NCBI RefSeq assembly: GCF_023349125.1
Contig: NZ_JAKIKT010000003.1
Span: 434,001-498,000, forward strand
Length of the DNA stretch: 64,000 nucleotides
Reading direction: 5' to 3'
Source of the DNA: Shewanella corallii
GTDB taxonomy: Bacteria > Pseudomonadota > Gammaproteobacteria > Enterobacterales > Shewanellaceae
In this document: positions 8,872 through 19,118 of the stretch, one piece after another
Layout: each line of letters starts with the position of its first letter
How positions within the stretch are numbered: the stretch's first letter is position 1
Translations under genes and position numbers: made by a program
The notes under the pieces: model-generated
Databases searched by the model: none
What the model was told of the DNA's origin: nothing
Seen by the model: only the letters and a program-made list of their open reading frames with translations

Positions 8872-10638
8872 TTAGTAGGTGCGCTTCTTGGGTGGGAAGG
8901 CTTCGCGGGTCTTGGGTGACATGTTCACACTGCGGCGATCCATATCTTCGCTGACAGGGTCAAACAAAGAGTGGCACAGCCAGTTGTCATCATCACGCTC
9001 AGGGAAGTCTTCACGGGAGTGAGCACCACGGCTTTCAGTACGGAAGTTAGCCGCATAAGCAGTGGCAATCGCTGTTGCCATCAGGTTGTCCAGCTCCAGA
9101 CACTCAATACGCTGAGTGTTGAATTCGCGGGAGTTGTCAGACAACTTGGCGTTATTCAGACGCTCACGGATCTTCTGCAGCTCCTGCAAACCTTCCTTCA
9201 TGGCGTCACCGCTACGGAACACAGAGAAGTTCAGCTGCATACACATCTGCAGATCTTTACGGATAACCGCCGGGTCTTCACCGTCTTTGTTGCTTTCCCA
9301 ACGCTTAAGGCGCTCAAGAGATTTTTCAACTTCTTCAGTGGAAGCGGCTTTCGGGTCTGGTGTCTCATCCAGCGCCTTACCCAGGTGCTGACCGGCCGCA
9401 CGACCGAATACCACCAAATCCAGCAGAGAGTTACCGCCAAGACGGTTGGCACCGTGTACTGACACACAGGCAATCTCGCCCACTGCAAACAGGCCAACGA
9501 CATCAGATTCACTGCCGTCGTTATTCTTACGAACAACCTGACCGCTGACTTTGGCTGGCAGACCGCCCATCATATAGTGACAGGTTGGGATAACCGGGAT
9601 TGGGCCATCGGCTGGGTCAATGTGAGCAAAGGTACGGGACAGCTCGCATACGCCTGGCAGACGTGCTTCCAGGGTTTCTTTACCCAGATGGTCCAGCTTC
9701 AGCTTGATGTGTGGCCCCATAGGACCATCACAGCCGCGACCTTCACGAATTTCAGTCATCATTGAGCGAGCAACCACGTCACGACCGGCCAAATCTTTGG
9801 CATTCGGTGCATAACGCTCCATAAAGCGCTCGCCATCTTTATTCAGCAGATAACCACCCTCACCACGGCAACCTTCAGTTACCAGTACACCGGCGCCTGC
9901 AATACCTGTTGGGTGGAACTGCCACATTTCCATGTCCTGCAGCTGCACACCGGCACGGGCCGCCATACCAACACCGTCACCGGTATTGATGTGAGCATTG
10001 GTGGTCGAAGCGTAAATACGGCCTGCACCACCTGTGGCCAGTACAGTCGCTTTCGCTTTGAAGTAAACAATTTCACCGGTTTCGATATCGATAGCAGTAC
10101 AACCTACGATGGCACCGTCTTCGTTCTTTACCAGATCCAGGGCGTACCACTCAGAGAACACCTGGGTTTTGTTTTTAACGTTTTGCTGGTACAGACAGTG
10201 CAGCAGTGCGTGGCCCGTACGGTCAGCGGCCGCAGCGGTACGGGCCGCCTGCTCGCCACCAAAGTTTTTGGACTGACCACCGAATGGACGCTGATAGATA
10301 GTGCCATTATCAAAACGGGAGAATGGCAGGCCCATGTTTTCCAGCTCGATGATGGCCTCAGGGCCGGTCTGGCACATGTACTCGATGGCGTCCTGGTCAC
10401 CGATAAAGTCGGAACCTTTTACCGTGTCATACATGTGGTATTCCCAGTTGTCTTCGTGGGCATTGCCCAGTGCAACTGTGATACCACCCTGTGCAGACAC
10501 GGTGTGAGAACGGGTTGGGAATACTTTGGACAGGAGCGCGCAGCTCTTGCCTTCCTTGGAGATTTGCAGTGCAGCGCGCATACCCGCACCACCTGCGCCG
10601 ATTACCACGGCATCAAATTCGCGAACTGGAATACTCAC
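8872..10638 (-). CDS. sdhA: Succinate dehydrogenase flavoprotein subunit
   Basis: The FAD-containing catalytic subunit that oxidises succinate to fumarate, 588 residues as expected. An N-terminal dinucleotide-binding fold ([17 protein letters not shown]) is followed by the histidine that carries covalent FAD in [10 protein letters not shown] (near residue 45). Active-site segments [21 protein letters not shown] and CHYMMGG follow. The start codon directly abuts the sdhD stop, so the genes are tightly coupled. Confidence 0.97.
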   Translation of the reverse strand: MSIPVREFDAVVIGAGGAGMRAALQISKEGKSCALLSKVFPTRSHTVSAQGGITVALGNAHEDNWEYHMYDTVKGSDFIGDQDAIEYMCQTGPEAIIELENMGLPFSRFDNGTIYQRPFGGQSKNFGGEQAARTAAAADRTGHALLHCLYQQNVKNKTQVFSEWYALDLVKNEDGAIVGCTAIDIETGEIVYFKAKATVLATGGAGRIYASTTNAHINTGDGVGMAARAGVQLQDMEMWQFHPTGIAGAGVLVTEGCRGEGGYLLNKDGERFMERYAPNAKDLAGRDVVARSMMTEIREGRGCDGPMGPHIKLKLDHLGKETLEARLPGVCELSRTFAHIDPADGPIPVIPTCHYMMGGLPAKVSGQVVRKNNDGSESDVVGLFAVGEIACVSVHGANRLGGNSLLDLVVFGRAAGQHLGKALDETPDPKAASTEEVEKSLERLKRWESNKDGEDPAVIRKDLQMCMQLNFSVFRSGDAMKEGLQELQKIRERLNNAKLSDNSREFNTQRIECLELDNLMATAIATAYAANFRTESRGAHSREDFPERDDDNWLCHSLFDPVSEDMDRRSVNMSPKTREAFPPKKRTY

Positions 10639-10986
10639 TTAAACACCCCACACGATAATCAAGCCTGCAGCCAGGTAAGAAAGGGCTGCTACAACAAAGG
10701 CGAATTGCAATACGCCGCGCAGTGCAATGTTCTTTACGTAATCGGTGAGCACTTGCCAGATACCGATCCAGGCGTGGATCAGCAAGGCAACCAAAGCTAC
10801 CAGGGTGTAAATCTTCATTGGCAGCGAGGCAAACAGACCACTCCAGACTTCATAAGTCAGCGGAGAGCTCAGTGCAATAAAAGCAACCAGAAAGATGGCG
10901 TAGGAAGCCAGCACCACAGCACTGGCACGTATCAGAATAAAATCATGGACGCCGCTGCGACCAAAGCTTGCTGCATTCGTTACCAT
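10639..10986 (-). CDS. sdhD: Succinate dehydrogenase membrane anchor subunit D
   Basis: The small hydrophobic anchor of complex II, 115 residues with three membrane segments. The start is placed at [23 protein letters not shown], the family's usual N-terminus. A longer reading to 11073 would run back through the sdhC end in another frame. The heme/quinone-region helix contains [14 protein letters not shown] (about residues 71-84). It overlaps the end of sdhC by 7 bp. Confidence 0.93.
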   Translation of the reverse strand: MVTNAASFGRSGVHDFILIRASAVVLASYAIFLVAFIALSSPLTYEVWSGLFASLPMKIYTLVALVALLIHAWIGIWQVLTDYVKNIALRGVLQFAFVVAALSYLAAGLIIVWGV

Positions 10987-11375
10987 ACCCAGATCCCCAC
11001 GATAACTGAGAATACAATCGCCAGAACCATAGCGGCTTTGGCACTTGCTGCACCCGAGTCCAGCTCTTCCCAACGACCAGTGTCCATCACGATATGACGG
11101 AGACCCGCCAGAATGTGATAGCCCAGTGCGGTGAGAATACCCCAGACGATGAACTTCACCAGCAGAGTATCAAACAGCGCCTGCACCTCGGCGAATCCCT
11201 GAGGGGATGACAAGGATGTGTTAAGCAACCAGATAAGGATGCCTACAGCAAACAACATGATGACACCGGAGATACGGTGAAGGATGGATGCGATTGCAGT
11301 CGCAGGGAAACGAATAGTCTGCAGATCTAAATGGACAGGTCTTTGCTTTTTCACGTTCTGCTCACTCAGCTCCAT
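10980..11375 (-). CDS. sdhC: Succinate dehydrogenase cytochrome b556 subunit C
   Basis: The first gene of the operon, 131 residues with three membrane helices. It shows the family signatures [22 protein letters not shown] and [12 protein letters not shown], the last carrying the heme-ligand histidine. It anchors SdhAB to the inner membrane and helps form the quinone site. It diverges from gltA across a 412-bp control region. Confidence 0.95.
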   Translation of the reverse strand: MELSEQNVKKQRPVHLDLQTIRFPATAIASILHRISGVIMLFAVGILIWLLNTSLSSPQGFAEVQALFDTLLVKFIVWGILTALGYHILAGLRHIVMDTGRWEELDSGAASAKAAMVLAIVFSVIVGIWVW

Positions 11376-11787
11376 TGAGCACTATTTTTGTTATTTGAAT
11401 CGTTAGTAAAACTACTTTCCATGACGAACGTCACGAACACTGGCTTTAGATACGATGTTTTTAAACAAACGGTTTACCAATCGGAATATCATCGCCTTCG
11501 CTTGTAAAAAAAATGATATTCAGATAAGTGCGTTTGCAACCCTAGATGGGCGCTCAAAGTATACAAGTGCTAAATGTCAAATACAAACATCACATTATCG
11601 AAATATTGTTTTTTTTGAGGCATTAACCCGTTAAGTCTAGACTGGGTATAGTAATCCTCAAGCTTTCAGACCAAGGTCTAATCAATTTAAACGCTTATTT
11701 AAATTGAAATGTGATCTGTGTTACCTGTAAAGTATGGCTGGTTTGATATGCCGCACTCACATAAGAATGAAGTAAGGAGAACGGGGT
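11376..11787. promoter_or_regulatory. Divergent control region between sdhC and gltA
   Basis: An A/T-rich 412-bp gap holds the promoters of both TCA operons. A 9-bp perfect inverted repeat (GAATATCAT at 11484-11492 with ATGATATTC at 11513-11521) lies in the sdh half. A -10-like TATAGT at 11647-11652 faces gltA but has no good -35. gltA has a clear AAGGAG ribosome site at about 11773-11779. The exact start sites cannot be fixed by eye. Confidence 0.6.
11707..11728 (+). promoter_or_regulatory. Possible CRP-cAMP site upstream of gltA
   Basis: The left arm AAATGTGATCT equals the CRP consensus half-site over all 11 positions. The right arm (GTGTTACCTGT) keeps only some positions. It sits 60-81 bp before the gltA start. 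CRP control of gltA and sdh is known in E. coli; for this site it is inference. Confidence 0.4.
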
Positions 11788-13077
11788 ATGGCTGATTTGA
11801 AAGCCAAATTGGAATTGCCTGAAAATGGCTCAATTGAACTACCGGTAAAACAAGGGACCGCTGGACACGATGTCATTGATATCAGCAAGTTAGGAAGCTC
11901 AGGTTACTTCACTTTTGACCCAGGCTTTTTAGCGACAGCATCCTGTGAATCAGCAATTACCTACATTGACGGCGACAAGGGTGTACTGTTACACCGAGGT
12001 TATCCGATTGACCAACTGGCTGAAGAGTCCAACTATCTGGACCTTTGTTATTTGCTGTTTTACGGCGAACTGCCTAATAAAGAGCAATATGCCCAGTTTG
12101 TCGAAACGGTAAAGACCCACACCATGGTCCACGAGCAGTTGGCATTTTTCTTCCGTGGCTTCCGTCGTGACGCTCACCCAATGGCCATGCTTTGTGGCGT
12201 AACGGGAGCACTGTCTGCTTTCTACCAGGATTCGCTGGATGTAAATGATCCCAAGCACCGCCGTATTGCTGCTTTCCGTCTGGTATCCAAGATGCCGACC
12301 ATTGCGGCCATGTGCTACAAGTACTCTCAGGGTCAACCCTTTATCTATCCGCGTAACGAGCTCAGCTATGCAGGTAACTTCCTGCAGATGATGTTTGCTG
12401 TGCCATGCGAGGACTACAAGGTTAACCCAATCGTTGAACGTGCTATGGACCGCATCTTTGTATTGCATGCGGACCATGAGCAGAACGCATCAACGTCTAC
12501 TGTTCGTTTGGCCGGCTCTTCCGGCGCCAACCCATTTGCCTGTATCGCAGCAGGTATTGCGTCCCTGTGGGGACCTGCACATGGTGGTGCCAACGAAGCC
12601 TGTCTGAACATGCTGGAAGAGATTGGTACTGTTGATCGCATTCCTGAGTTTATCGAACGCGCCAAAGACAAGGATGATCCTTTCCGTCTGATGGGCTTCG
12701 GTCACAGGGTTTATAAGAACTTCGACCCACGCGCCAAAGTGATGCGTGAAACCTGTCATGAAGTTCTGGAAGAGCTGAAAATTGATGATCCTCTGCTGGA
12801 TGTTGCTATGGAGCTGGAGCGTATCGCGCTGAATGATGAGTACTTCATCTCCAAGAAGCTGTATCCAAACGTAGATTTCTACTCTGGCATCATCATGAAG
12901 GCCATTGGTATCCCAACCAGTATGTTTACCGTAATCTTTGCCCTGGCACGTACCTCGGGCTGGATTGCACACTGGAAAGAGATGCTGGATCAGCCTGGTC
13001 ACAAGATCAGTCGTCCACGTCAGCTCTACACAGGTAAAGACTCCCGTAACTTTGTTGAACTGAAAGACAGAGATTAA
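11788..13077 (+). CDS. gltA: Citrate synthase, type II
   Basis: Condenses oxaloacetate and acetyl-CoA to citrate. The 429 residues match the large hexameric NADH-sensitive bacterial type. The N-terminal domain ahead of the core (residues 1-45) is the part that binds NADH in E. coli. Catalytic segments are [20 protein letters not shown] (about residues 232-251), [11 protein letters not shown] and [14 protein letters not shown]. The ATG follows AAGGAG. A strong terminator comes 23 bp after the stop. Confidence 0.97.
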   Translation: MADLKAKLELPENGSIELPVKQGTAGHDVIDISKLGSSGYFTFDPGFLATASCESAITYIDGDKGVLLHRGYPIDQLAEESNYLDLCYLLFYGELPNKEQYAQFVETVKTHTMVHEQLAFFFRGFRRDAHPMAMLCGVTGALSAFYQDSLDVNDPKHRRIAAFRLVSKMPTIAAMCYKYSQGQPFIYPRNELSYAGNFLQMMFAVPCEDYKVNPIVERAMDRIFVLHADHEQNASTSTVRLAGSSGANPFACIAAGIASLWGPAHGGANEACLNMLEEIGTVDRIPEFIERAKDKDDPFRLMGFGHRVYKNFDPRAKVMRETCHEVLEELKIDDPLLDVAMELERIALNDEYFISKKLYPNVDFYSGIIMKAIGIPTSMFTVIFALARTSGWIAHWKEMLDQPGHKISRPRQLYTGKDSRNFVELKDRD

Positions 13078-13100
13078 TCCGGGGTTGAACCTTAACGAAA

Positions 13101-13121
13101 AGCGCCTTCGGGCGCTTTTTT
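13101..13121 (+). terminator. Terminator of gltA
   Basis: Stem AGCGCC-TTCG-GGCGCT with the stable TTCG tetraloop, followed by six T. Confidence 0.9.
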
Positions 13122-13236
13122 ATTGCCTTTTCTCAGGCTAACCACCACCAATACAAACAGTTACATTTATTACATTTAAGAAACATGGCAATTTGGTAAG
13201 TTCGGATAAATTTAATTCTAATAGCCGGATACCAGC

Positions 13237-14115
13237 ATGCTCAGCATAAAAAACCTCAATAAAACCTATGATAACGGTGTAAAAGCGCTAAACGACGTCA
13301 ATCTTGAGATCCCCACCGGGCTGTTTGGCCTGCTCGGCCCCAACGGTGCCGGTAAGTCGAGCTTGATGCGGACCATAGCAACGCTTCAATCCGCCGATAG
13401 CGGCAGCATCACCTTCGACGGCATTGATGTATTTGCCGATCCCATGGCCATTCGTAAAACTCTCGGTTACCTGCCACAGGATTTCAACGTCTACCCGCGG
13501 GTTACCGCTATCGACTTACTTGACCATCTGGCAGTACTCAAAGGCATAAACAACACCAAAGAGCGTAAAGAGATTGTCGAGGGGTTGCTGGCACACACCA
13601 ACCTCTATCAACACAGATTAAAGTCTGTCAGCGGCTACTCAGGTGGTATGCGCCAAAGGTTCGGTATTGCCCAGGCACTGCTGGGAGACCCCAAGCTGCT
13701 TATTGTTGATGAGCCTACTGCGGGTCTGGACCCGGAAGAGCGCAACCGTTTTCACAATCTTCTGGTTAGCCTGGGTGAAGAGCGAGTGGTAATTCTGTCG
13801 ACTCATATAGTGGATGACGTGGCCGAACTGTGCCCAAATATGGCGGTATTGGCATCCGGCAGCATCTTGCTCCAGGGCAACCCACAACAACTGGTGAGCC
13901 AGCTTGAAGGCAAAATCTGGCAACGTACCGTGTCCCAGCAGGATGCGGCAGAACTTGAGAATCAGTTGCCGGTTATCTCAAAACGCCTGTTTGCCGGTCG
14001 CACTGTGTTGAATGTGATGGCCGATACCTGCCCGGATCAATTTGAAGCTACCGATGCCGGACTTGAGGATCTTTACTTCTCGACGCTACACAATCATCGT
14101 CAACAAGTGGCATAA
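13237..14115 (+). CDS. ABC transporter ATP-binding protein partnered with the M1-fused permease
   Basis: A 292-residue cytoplasmic ATPase of the ABC-2 (CcmA-like) class. Walker A is GPNGAGKSS (about residues 34-42), the Q-loop PQDF follows, the signature is YSGGMRQRFGIAQALL (about 132-147), and Walker B is LLIVDEPTAGLDP. The H-loop is STHIVDD. The C-terminal 70 residues beyond the ATPase core are typical of this class. It stops 11 bp before the permease gene, with which it surely forms one transporter. The 113 bp before the start contain a tandem TTACATTTA (13161-13178), but no clear promoter. Confidence 0.92.
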   Translation: MLSIKNLNKTYDNGVKALNDVNLEIPTGLFGLLGPNGAGKSSLMRTIATLQSADSGSITFDGIDVFADPMAIRKTLGYLPQDFNVYPRVTAIDLLDHLAVLKGINNTKERKEIVEGLLAHTNLYQHRLKSVSGYSGGMRQRFGIAQALLGDPKLLIVDEPTAGLDPEERNRFHNLLVSLGEERVVILSTHIVDDVAELCPNMAVLASGSILLQGNPQQLVSQLEGKIWQRTVSQQDAAELENQLPVISKRLFAGRTVLNVMADTCPDQFEATDAGLEDLYFSTLHNHRQQVA

Positions 14116-14126
14116 GGAGCGGCATC

Positions 14127-17100
14127 ATGTTCTTACATACCCTGTCGTTTGAGTGGCGTTACTATCTGCGTCAGCCCTCATTCTATGTCGTTGGCCTGCT
14201 GCTGTTTCTGGTGTGCTTCTTTGCGACAGCATCAGATACAGTGCAAATAGGCAGCGGCGGCGAAGTACTGAAAAACAGTCCCTTCGCCATCGGCCAAACC
14301 TTGTTGATTACCGGCATCATAGCCATGTTTGCTGTAGTGAATTTTGTCGGCAGCTCCGCCGTGCGTAATCAGCAATCCATGATGGAGGAGCTTCTTTATG
14401 TAAAGCCTCTGTCTCCACTGCAATACCAACTTGGACGCTTTTTCGGTAGCTTTCTGGTGGTACTGACTTTGTTCTCTCTGGCCCCCCTGGGGCACCTGCT
14501 GGGCTCATTAATGCCCTGGGTTGACTCCAGTCGCTTCGGGGAAATCTCCTTGTGGTTCTATATCAAGCCACTGCTCCTATTGGTTACCCCTACCCTGTTT
14601 TTCCTGTCGGTGCTGTTTTATGCCATGGCACAGAAGTTCCGTTCCATGATGGCGCTTTACCTCACCGCAGTCGCTTTGTTTGTGGTCTATGGCTTTGCCG
14701 GACAGCTTGCCAGTCAACCTCAATACCGTGAGATTGCCGCGCTGCTGGACCCATTTGGTCTACGAACCTTTGCTCAGGTCGCTCGCTATTGGACCATAGA
14801 GGAGAAAAACACCATCAGCATGGGGCTGGAAGGGCTTATGCTGCAAAACCGACTGCTTTGGCTGGGATTGTCTTTGACTGTACTGGCGTTAAGCGGCGTT
14901 CACCGCCAACCGGCGATGACACGTAAGACCGAAGCCAAAAAGAGCAGGGCCTACAAAAATCCAACGATGCCGCCATTGCAGGAGCTGGCAAGACAGCCGG
15001 TAATCAGCGGCAGCAAACAGTTCTGGACCCGGGTGGGTTTTGAGATCAAACAGGTGTTTTTCAGCGCGCCTTTCTACATTCTTGGGGCTCTCACAGTGAT
15101 CAACCTGATTGGCCCCATGCTTACCGGAGATTTGGATTGGTATGGCACCAGTAACTGGCCACTGACCCAGGATATGGTAAGCCTGATTGTCGGTTCCACC
15201 GGTCTGCTGATGGTCATAGTGCTGGTGTACTATTGTGGTGAAATTGTCTGGCGCGAGCGGAATACCGGGATTGGCGACATCATTGATGCCATGCCTGTGT
15301 CCAACAACATCTTTCTCAGCTCAAAATTTGTTGCCCTGAGTCTGGTGATGTTACTCCTGTACCTGTTTGCTATGGCCACCACAATCAGTTTCCAGTTAAT
15401 CAAAGGGCAGATGGAGCTGGAGTTAACCCAGTACGCTATCAGTCTCGGCTTTTTAATCCTGCTTCCTCTAATGATGTCTGTGGTGCTGGCTTTCTTTCTG
15501 CAGGTACTGGCGCCCAACAAATATGCCGGGATGGGGCTGTTCGTTGGCTACTACATCATCAGCCTGGTACTGGCCACCTGGGGTTATGGTCACAGCCTCA
15601 ATAATTTCGCCGCATCACCCTATATGCCTTACTCAGATATGAATGGCTATGGCTGGCAGCTTGAAACCCATGGACTCTATATGATCTATTGGGGAGCCTT
15701 TACTGTCCTCATGTTTGTTATCGCCTATGGTCTGTATCGTCGCGGCCCGGAAGTTGGTCTCAAAGCCAGGCTAAAGCTCCTGGGTTACCAGTTGGGGAAT
15801 GGTGGCAAATTGCTGGCAATCAGTGCCTCTCTGGTATTTGTCTGCATGGGGGGGTATCTCTTCTACCAAACCACCATACTGAACCATTACCTGACAGATG
15901 AAGCCCGATTGGAGCGGCAGGCCAATTACGAGAAACGATATCGCCAGTATCAGGATATGCCCGAGCTGTCTCCCAAGAGTGTCACCGGGTACTTCGATAT
16001 TTTCCCTGCAGACCGACGGATACAAGCCAGAGTCGAAATGCGTTGGCAGAATAATACCGACGAAAACATTTCCCGTGTGCTGGTCGCCTTACCTGATCAT
16101 ACAGACCCTGAAAGCATCAGCTTTGATATCGCCGGAGCCAGATTCGGCGAGTTGGACCCGGATCTTCCTGTGGGCTGGCTCAGCTTCGATTCGCCCATAG
16201 CACCGGGGGCAGAAGTCTCAGGGGAGATCTCTCTGGTCCGGGACTCCAATGGCATAGCGGAAACAGACTTCGACTGGGAAGTTGTCGACAATGGCACCTT
16301 TATCAATAACTTCTCGCTGTTGCCCGTATTTGGCTATCAACCAGACTCTGAACTGCTTGACCGTCACGAGCGTGAAAAGCGTGGTCTCGAACCTAAAGAC
16401 AGAGCCAACAAACTGGAGGATACCCAGTTCCATAATGAGAACTTCTTCGGTGCTCAGGGTACATTTATCGACTTTGAAGCCACAGTCAGTACCGCTGCGG
16501 ATCAAACAGCCATAGTGCCGGGCTACCTTATCAAGGAGTGGCAACAGGATGGCCGCAACTATTTTCACTACAAAATGGACAGCCCTATGGTGAACTTCTT
16601 CTCCATAGTATCGGGCCGGTTCGCAGTGAAAAAAGAGGAGTACAAAGGGATAAACATTGAAGTTTACTACCATGCTGCACATCCCTGGAACGTAGACCGA
16701 ATGATGGAGTCTGTGCGCGATTCAATCGATTACTTCAGTGAAGCCTTCGGCCCCTATCAGCACCGCCAAATGCGTATCATGGAGTTCCCGGGATACCGCA
16801 GCTTTGCCCAAAGCTTCGCCAATACAGTCCCCTACTCCGAGCGTATCGGCTTTATTACCGATCTGCGTGACCCAGACAAAATTGACCCTGTCTACTATGT
16901 CACTGCACATGAAGTTGCTCACCAGTGGTGGGGACATCAGGTAGGTGCGGCCAATGTTCAGGGCAGTGCTGTCATTTCAGAATCCCTGTCGCAATACTCG
17001 GCCCTGATGGTCATGGAGCGTAAATACGGTGAGCATATGCTGCGCCGCTTCCTGAGGTATGAGCTGGACCGCTACCTCAGTGGTCGCGCGTCAGAGCGAA

Positions 17101-17687
17101 TTGCCGAAATGCCTCTGCTTCGCAGTGAAAACCAGCAATACATTCACTACCAAAAAGGCTCTGTGATCATGATGGCAATTAAAGATGCCATCGGCGAAGC
17201 CCGGCTCAATGCTAACCTGGGCGCGTTTGCCGAGCGCTTCCGCTATCGCAGTGCTCCCTTCCCGACCACAATGGATTTGGTGGACTATCTCAAGCGGGGA
17301 CTGAATGCCGAGCAGAAGGCCTTTATCGATAGTTCATTCAAGGAGATAACCCTTTATGACCTGCGTCTGGAAGATGCAACCCTGACTACTCTGGAGAATG
17401 GTAAGGTACGGGTAGATCTGACCATCCACGCAGGCAAGCTGAAGGCTGATGACGAGGGTAAAGAAAAACAAGCCGAGCTCAGCGAGCGGGTTGACATAGG
17501 CCTGTTTGCAGCCGACCCGGATACTCTGTCCAATGCGGAGGATGTGCTTGTGCTCGAAAAGCACGTACTGCAAAGTGGTGAGAACAAACTGTCATTCGAG
17601 CTGGATAAAGCGCCTACCTACGTTGGTGTAGATCCATTTGTGAAACTGGTCGACCGAGACAGTAAAGACAATATTTTCAAACTCTGA
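14127..17687 (+). CDS. ABC-2 permease fused to an M1-family metallopeptidase domain
   Basis: A 1186-residue two-part protein. The first half (about residues 1-580) holds two sets of ABC-2-type membrane helices plus a last helix near 560-580. The rest is a large extracytoplasmic domain related to M1 aminopeptidases. It has the zinc site H928-E929-V-A-H932 and the third ligand E952 in SESLSQYSALMVME. The spacing from the second His to the Glu is 19 residues instead of the classical 18. The exopeptidase GAMEN motif is absent, with IMEFPGY in its place. A tyrosine-containing stretch (HYQKGSVIMM) follows, as in M1 enzymes. Similar ABC/M1 pairs are known in many bacteria, but their substrate is not established. 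It works with the ATPase 11 bp upstream. Confidence 0.9.
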   Translation: MFLHTLSFEWRYYLRQPSFYVVGLLLFLVCFFATASDTVQIGSGGEVLKNSPFAIGQTLLITGIIAMFAVVNFVGSSAVRNQQSMMEELLYVKPLSPLQYQLGRFFGSFLVVLTLFSLAPLGHLLGSLMPWVDSSRFGEISLWFYIKPLLLLVTPTLFFLSVLFYAMAQKFRSMMALYLTAVALFVVYGFAGQLASQPQYREIAALLDPFGLRTFAQVARYWTIEEKNTISMGLEGLMLQNRLLWLGLSLTVLALSGVHRQPAMTRKTEAKKSRAYKNPTMPPLQELARQPVISGSKQFWTRVGFEIKQVFFSAPFYILGALTVINLIGPMLTGDLDWYGTSNWPLTQDMVSLIVGSTGLLMVIVLVYYCGEIVWRERNTGIGDIIDAMPVSNNIFLSSKFVALSLVMLLLYLFAMATTISFQLIKGQMELELTQYAISLGFLILLPLMMSVVLAFFLQVLAPNKYAGMGLFVGYYIISLVLATWGYGHSLNNFAASPYMPYSDMNGYGWQLETHGLYMIYWGAFTVLMFVIAYGLYRRGPEVGLKARLKLLGYQLGNGGKLLAISASLVFVCMGGYLFYQTTILNHYLTDEARLERQANYEKRYRQYQDMPELSPKSVTGYFDIFPADRRIQARVEMRWQNNTDENISRVLVALPDHTDPESISFDIAGARFGELDPDLPVGWLSFDSPIAPGAEVSGEISLVRDSNGIAETDFDWEVVDNGTFINNFSLLPVFGYQPDSELLDRHEREKRGLEPKDRANKLEDTQFHNENFFGAQGTFIDFEATVSTAADQTAIVPGYLIKEWQQDGRNYFHYKMDSPMVNFFSIVSGRFAVKKEEYKGINIEVYYHAAHPWNVDRMMESVRDSIDYFSEAFGPYQHRQMRIMEFPGYRSFAQSFANTVPYSERIGFITDLRDPDKIDPVYYVTAHEVAHQWWGHQVGAANVQGSAVISESLSQYSALMVMERKYGEHMLRRFLRYELDRYLSGRASERIAEMPLLRSENQQYIHYQKGSVIMMAIKDAIGEARLNANLGAFAERFRYRSAPFPTTMDLVDYLKRGLNAEQKAFIDSSFKEITLYDLRLEDATLTTLENGKVRVDLTIHAGKLKADDEGKEKQAELSERVDIGLFAADPDTLSNAEDVLVLEKHVLQSGENKLSFELDKAPTYVGVDPFVKLVDRDSKDNIFKL

Positions 17688-17698
17688 AACCCTGTTGA

Positions 17699-17725
17699 CT
17701 CGGGCGCTGACTGACGGCGCCTGAG
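17699..17725 (+). other. Weak hairpin after the ABC/M1 gene
   Basis: A 9-bp stem with one G-U pair (CTCGGGCGC with GCGCCTGAG) begins 12 bp after the stop. The downstream sequence is C/T-mixed without a T-run, so termination here is uncertain. Confidence 0.35.
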
Positions 17726-17946
17726 CTTCACTTCAACCTCTCCAAACTCCGGATTTGTATTGCCGGCCAAACCTTTAAACATGAATTGTTGCAAATACCT
17801 CTGCCAACCAACTTGCGTTTTTACGTATAGGGTTATTTAGTCATATTCATCACTTAATCAACATTTGAGCTACATATTTTGCGCAAGCAATATAAACAGC
17901 GCTCACGAACAAGCGTCAAGCACATGTATTTGAAGGTTTTTTATAT

Positions 17947-17963
17947 TTGGCACACTACCTGCT
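17947..17963 (+). promoter_or_regulatory. Probable sigma-54 (-24/-12) promoter of the RND efflux operon
   Basis: TTGGCACACTACCTGCT matches the RpoN consensus TTGGCAC-N5-TTGCW at 11 of 12 fixed positions. The GG and GC doublets have the required 10-base spacing. Transcription would start near 17974, leaving a leader of about 25 bases before the ATG at 17999. A near-match to the IHF consensus (AATCAACATTTGA, 17856-17868) lies upstream. No sigma-54 activator gene is adjacent. Confidence 0.55.
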
Positions 17964-17998
17964 AGATGTTACTCAATCGGAACATACAGGTAATCAAG

Positions 17999-19105
17999 AT
18001 GGAATTACGAACTATGCGCAAATCACTACTGCCCCTCACCGTTTCATTGGCACTGCTGGGAGGGTTGACAGGATGTCAGCAGGAAGAAGCCAAACAAGAA
18101 GAAAAGGAATATGCCATTCCGGTTGAAACAGCTTCTGTCGCCCGTGGTGATATCACCTCTTTTTACAGCACCACAGCTACCCTTGAAGCCCCTGAAGAGG
18201 CCAAAGTAGTGACCCGTATTGCTGGCATGATTGAATATCTGCCGGTTGAGGAAGGGATGAAAGTGAAAAAAGGGGACCTGCTCGCTGTGATCGATGCAGA
18301 CCGCCAGCAGTATTCACTGGACGCAAAAATTGCAGAAGTGTCCATTATTGAGCAGGAATTGGACCGCCTGAAAAAGATCAGTAACAAGAATTTTGTCAGT
18401 GCCGAGCAGATAGCTAAGTTGGAGTACAACCTGCAGGCAGCCAAGGCTCAGCGAGATCTGGCCGCACTTCAGGTTGAAGAGAGCCGGGTACTCTCCCCTA
18501 TTGACGGCACCATTGCTGTTCGCTATGTCAAACAGGGCAATATGGCCAAAGAGTTTGACCCGCTTTTCCACATTGTGAATCAGGAAGAATTGCACGGCAT
18601 TGTGCACCTGCCTGAAAAGCAGCTGCAAAGCTTAAAACAGGGGCAAACTGCTGACATCTACACCAGCCGCGATCCTAATCGTGCCTATGCCGCCAGTGTC
18701 CTGAGGATAAGCCCTGTGGTAGATGCGTCCAGCGGCACCTTTAAAGTGACCCTGAGTGTCCCCAATAGTTCGCGGGAGCTGAAAGCCGGTATGTTTACCC
18801 GGGTTGAGCTCAAATATGATACCCATGAAGACGTGATTACCGTGCCCTATCAGGCGGTAATTAATCAGGACAACCGCCAGGCCCTTTATGTAGTGAGTGA
18901 AGGGAATGCCGAGCGCCGAGAAGTCGAGCTGGGCTACCGCAATGGCGACACAGTTGAGATCCGCAGTGGACTGGAAGCGGGAGAGCAACTGGTTATCCGT
19001 GGTCAACAGAACCTGAAAGACCAATCTTTGGTAGAGATCATTAATCCGCAGGGCATGGCCGCTGTCGCCACTCCTGTTGTTGCCAACAGCGCCGGCAACC
19101 AGTAA
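17999..19105 (+). CDS. RND efflux periplasmic adaptor (membrane fusion) lipoprotein
   Basis: A 368-residue HlyD/AcrA-type adaptor. A lipoprotein signal ends with the lipobox LGGLTGC, so Cys is about residue 26. The next parts are a biotinyl-lipoyl half motif (VVTRIAGMIEYLPVEEGMKVKKGDLLAVID), a coiled-coil hairpin (about residues 95-160), the second lipoyl half (SPIDGTIAVRYVKQGNMA) and beta-barrel domains. The ATG at 17999 is preferred over the one at 17966. It follows AGG with good spacing, and the upstream one would precede the predicted transcription start. It bridges the two permeases downstream to an outer-membrane channel, not encoded here. Confidence 0.9.
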   Translation: MELRTMRKSLLPLTVSLALLGGLTGCQQEEAKQEEKEYAIPVETASVARGDITSFYSTTATLEAPEEAKVVTRIAGMIEYLPVEEGMKVKKGDLLAVIDADRQQYSLDAKIAEVSIIEQELDRLKKISNKNFVSAEQIAKLEYNLQAAKAQRDLAALQVEESRVLSPIDGTIAVRYVKQGNMAKEFDPLFHIVNQEELHGIVHLPEKQLQSLKQGQTADIYTSRDPNRAYAASVLRISPVVDASSGTFKVTLSVPNSSRELKAGMFTRVELKYDTHEDVITVPYQAVINQDNRQALYVVSEGNAERREVELGYRNGDTVEIRSGLEAGEQLVIRGQQNLKDQSLVEIINPQGMAAVATPVVANSAGNQ

Positions 19106-19118
19106 AGGAGAGGCGGAT

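Noticed and set aside
11509..11527. Fur-box-like AATGATATTC sequence before sdhC
   Set aside because: Only about 11 of 19 positions match the Fur consensus; not enough in an A/T-rich region.
13161..13178. Tandem TTACATTTA repeat before the ABC ATPase gene
   Set aside because: Only two 9-base units in A/T-rich sequence; can arise by chance.
17879..17886. TTGCGCAA palindrome upstream of the RND operon as an activator site
   Set aside because: An 8-base palindrome is too short to support a binding site without conservation data.
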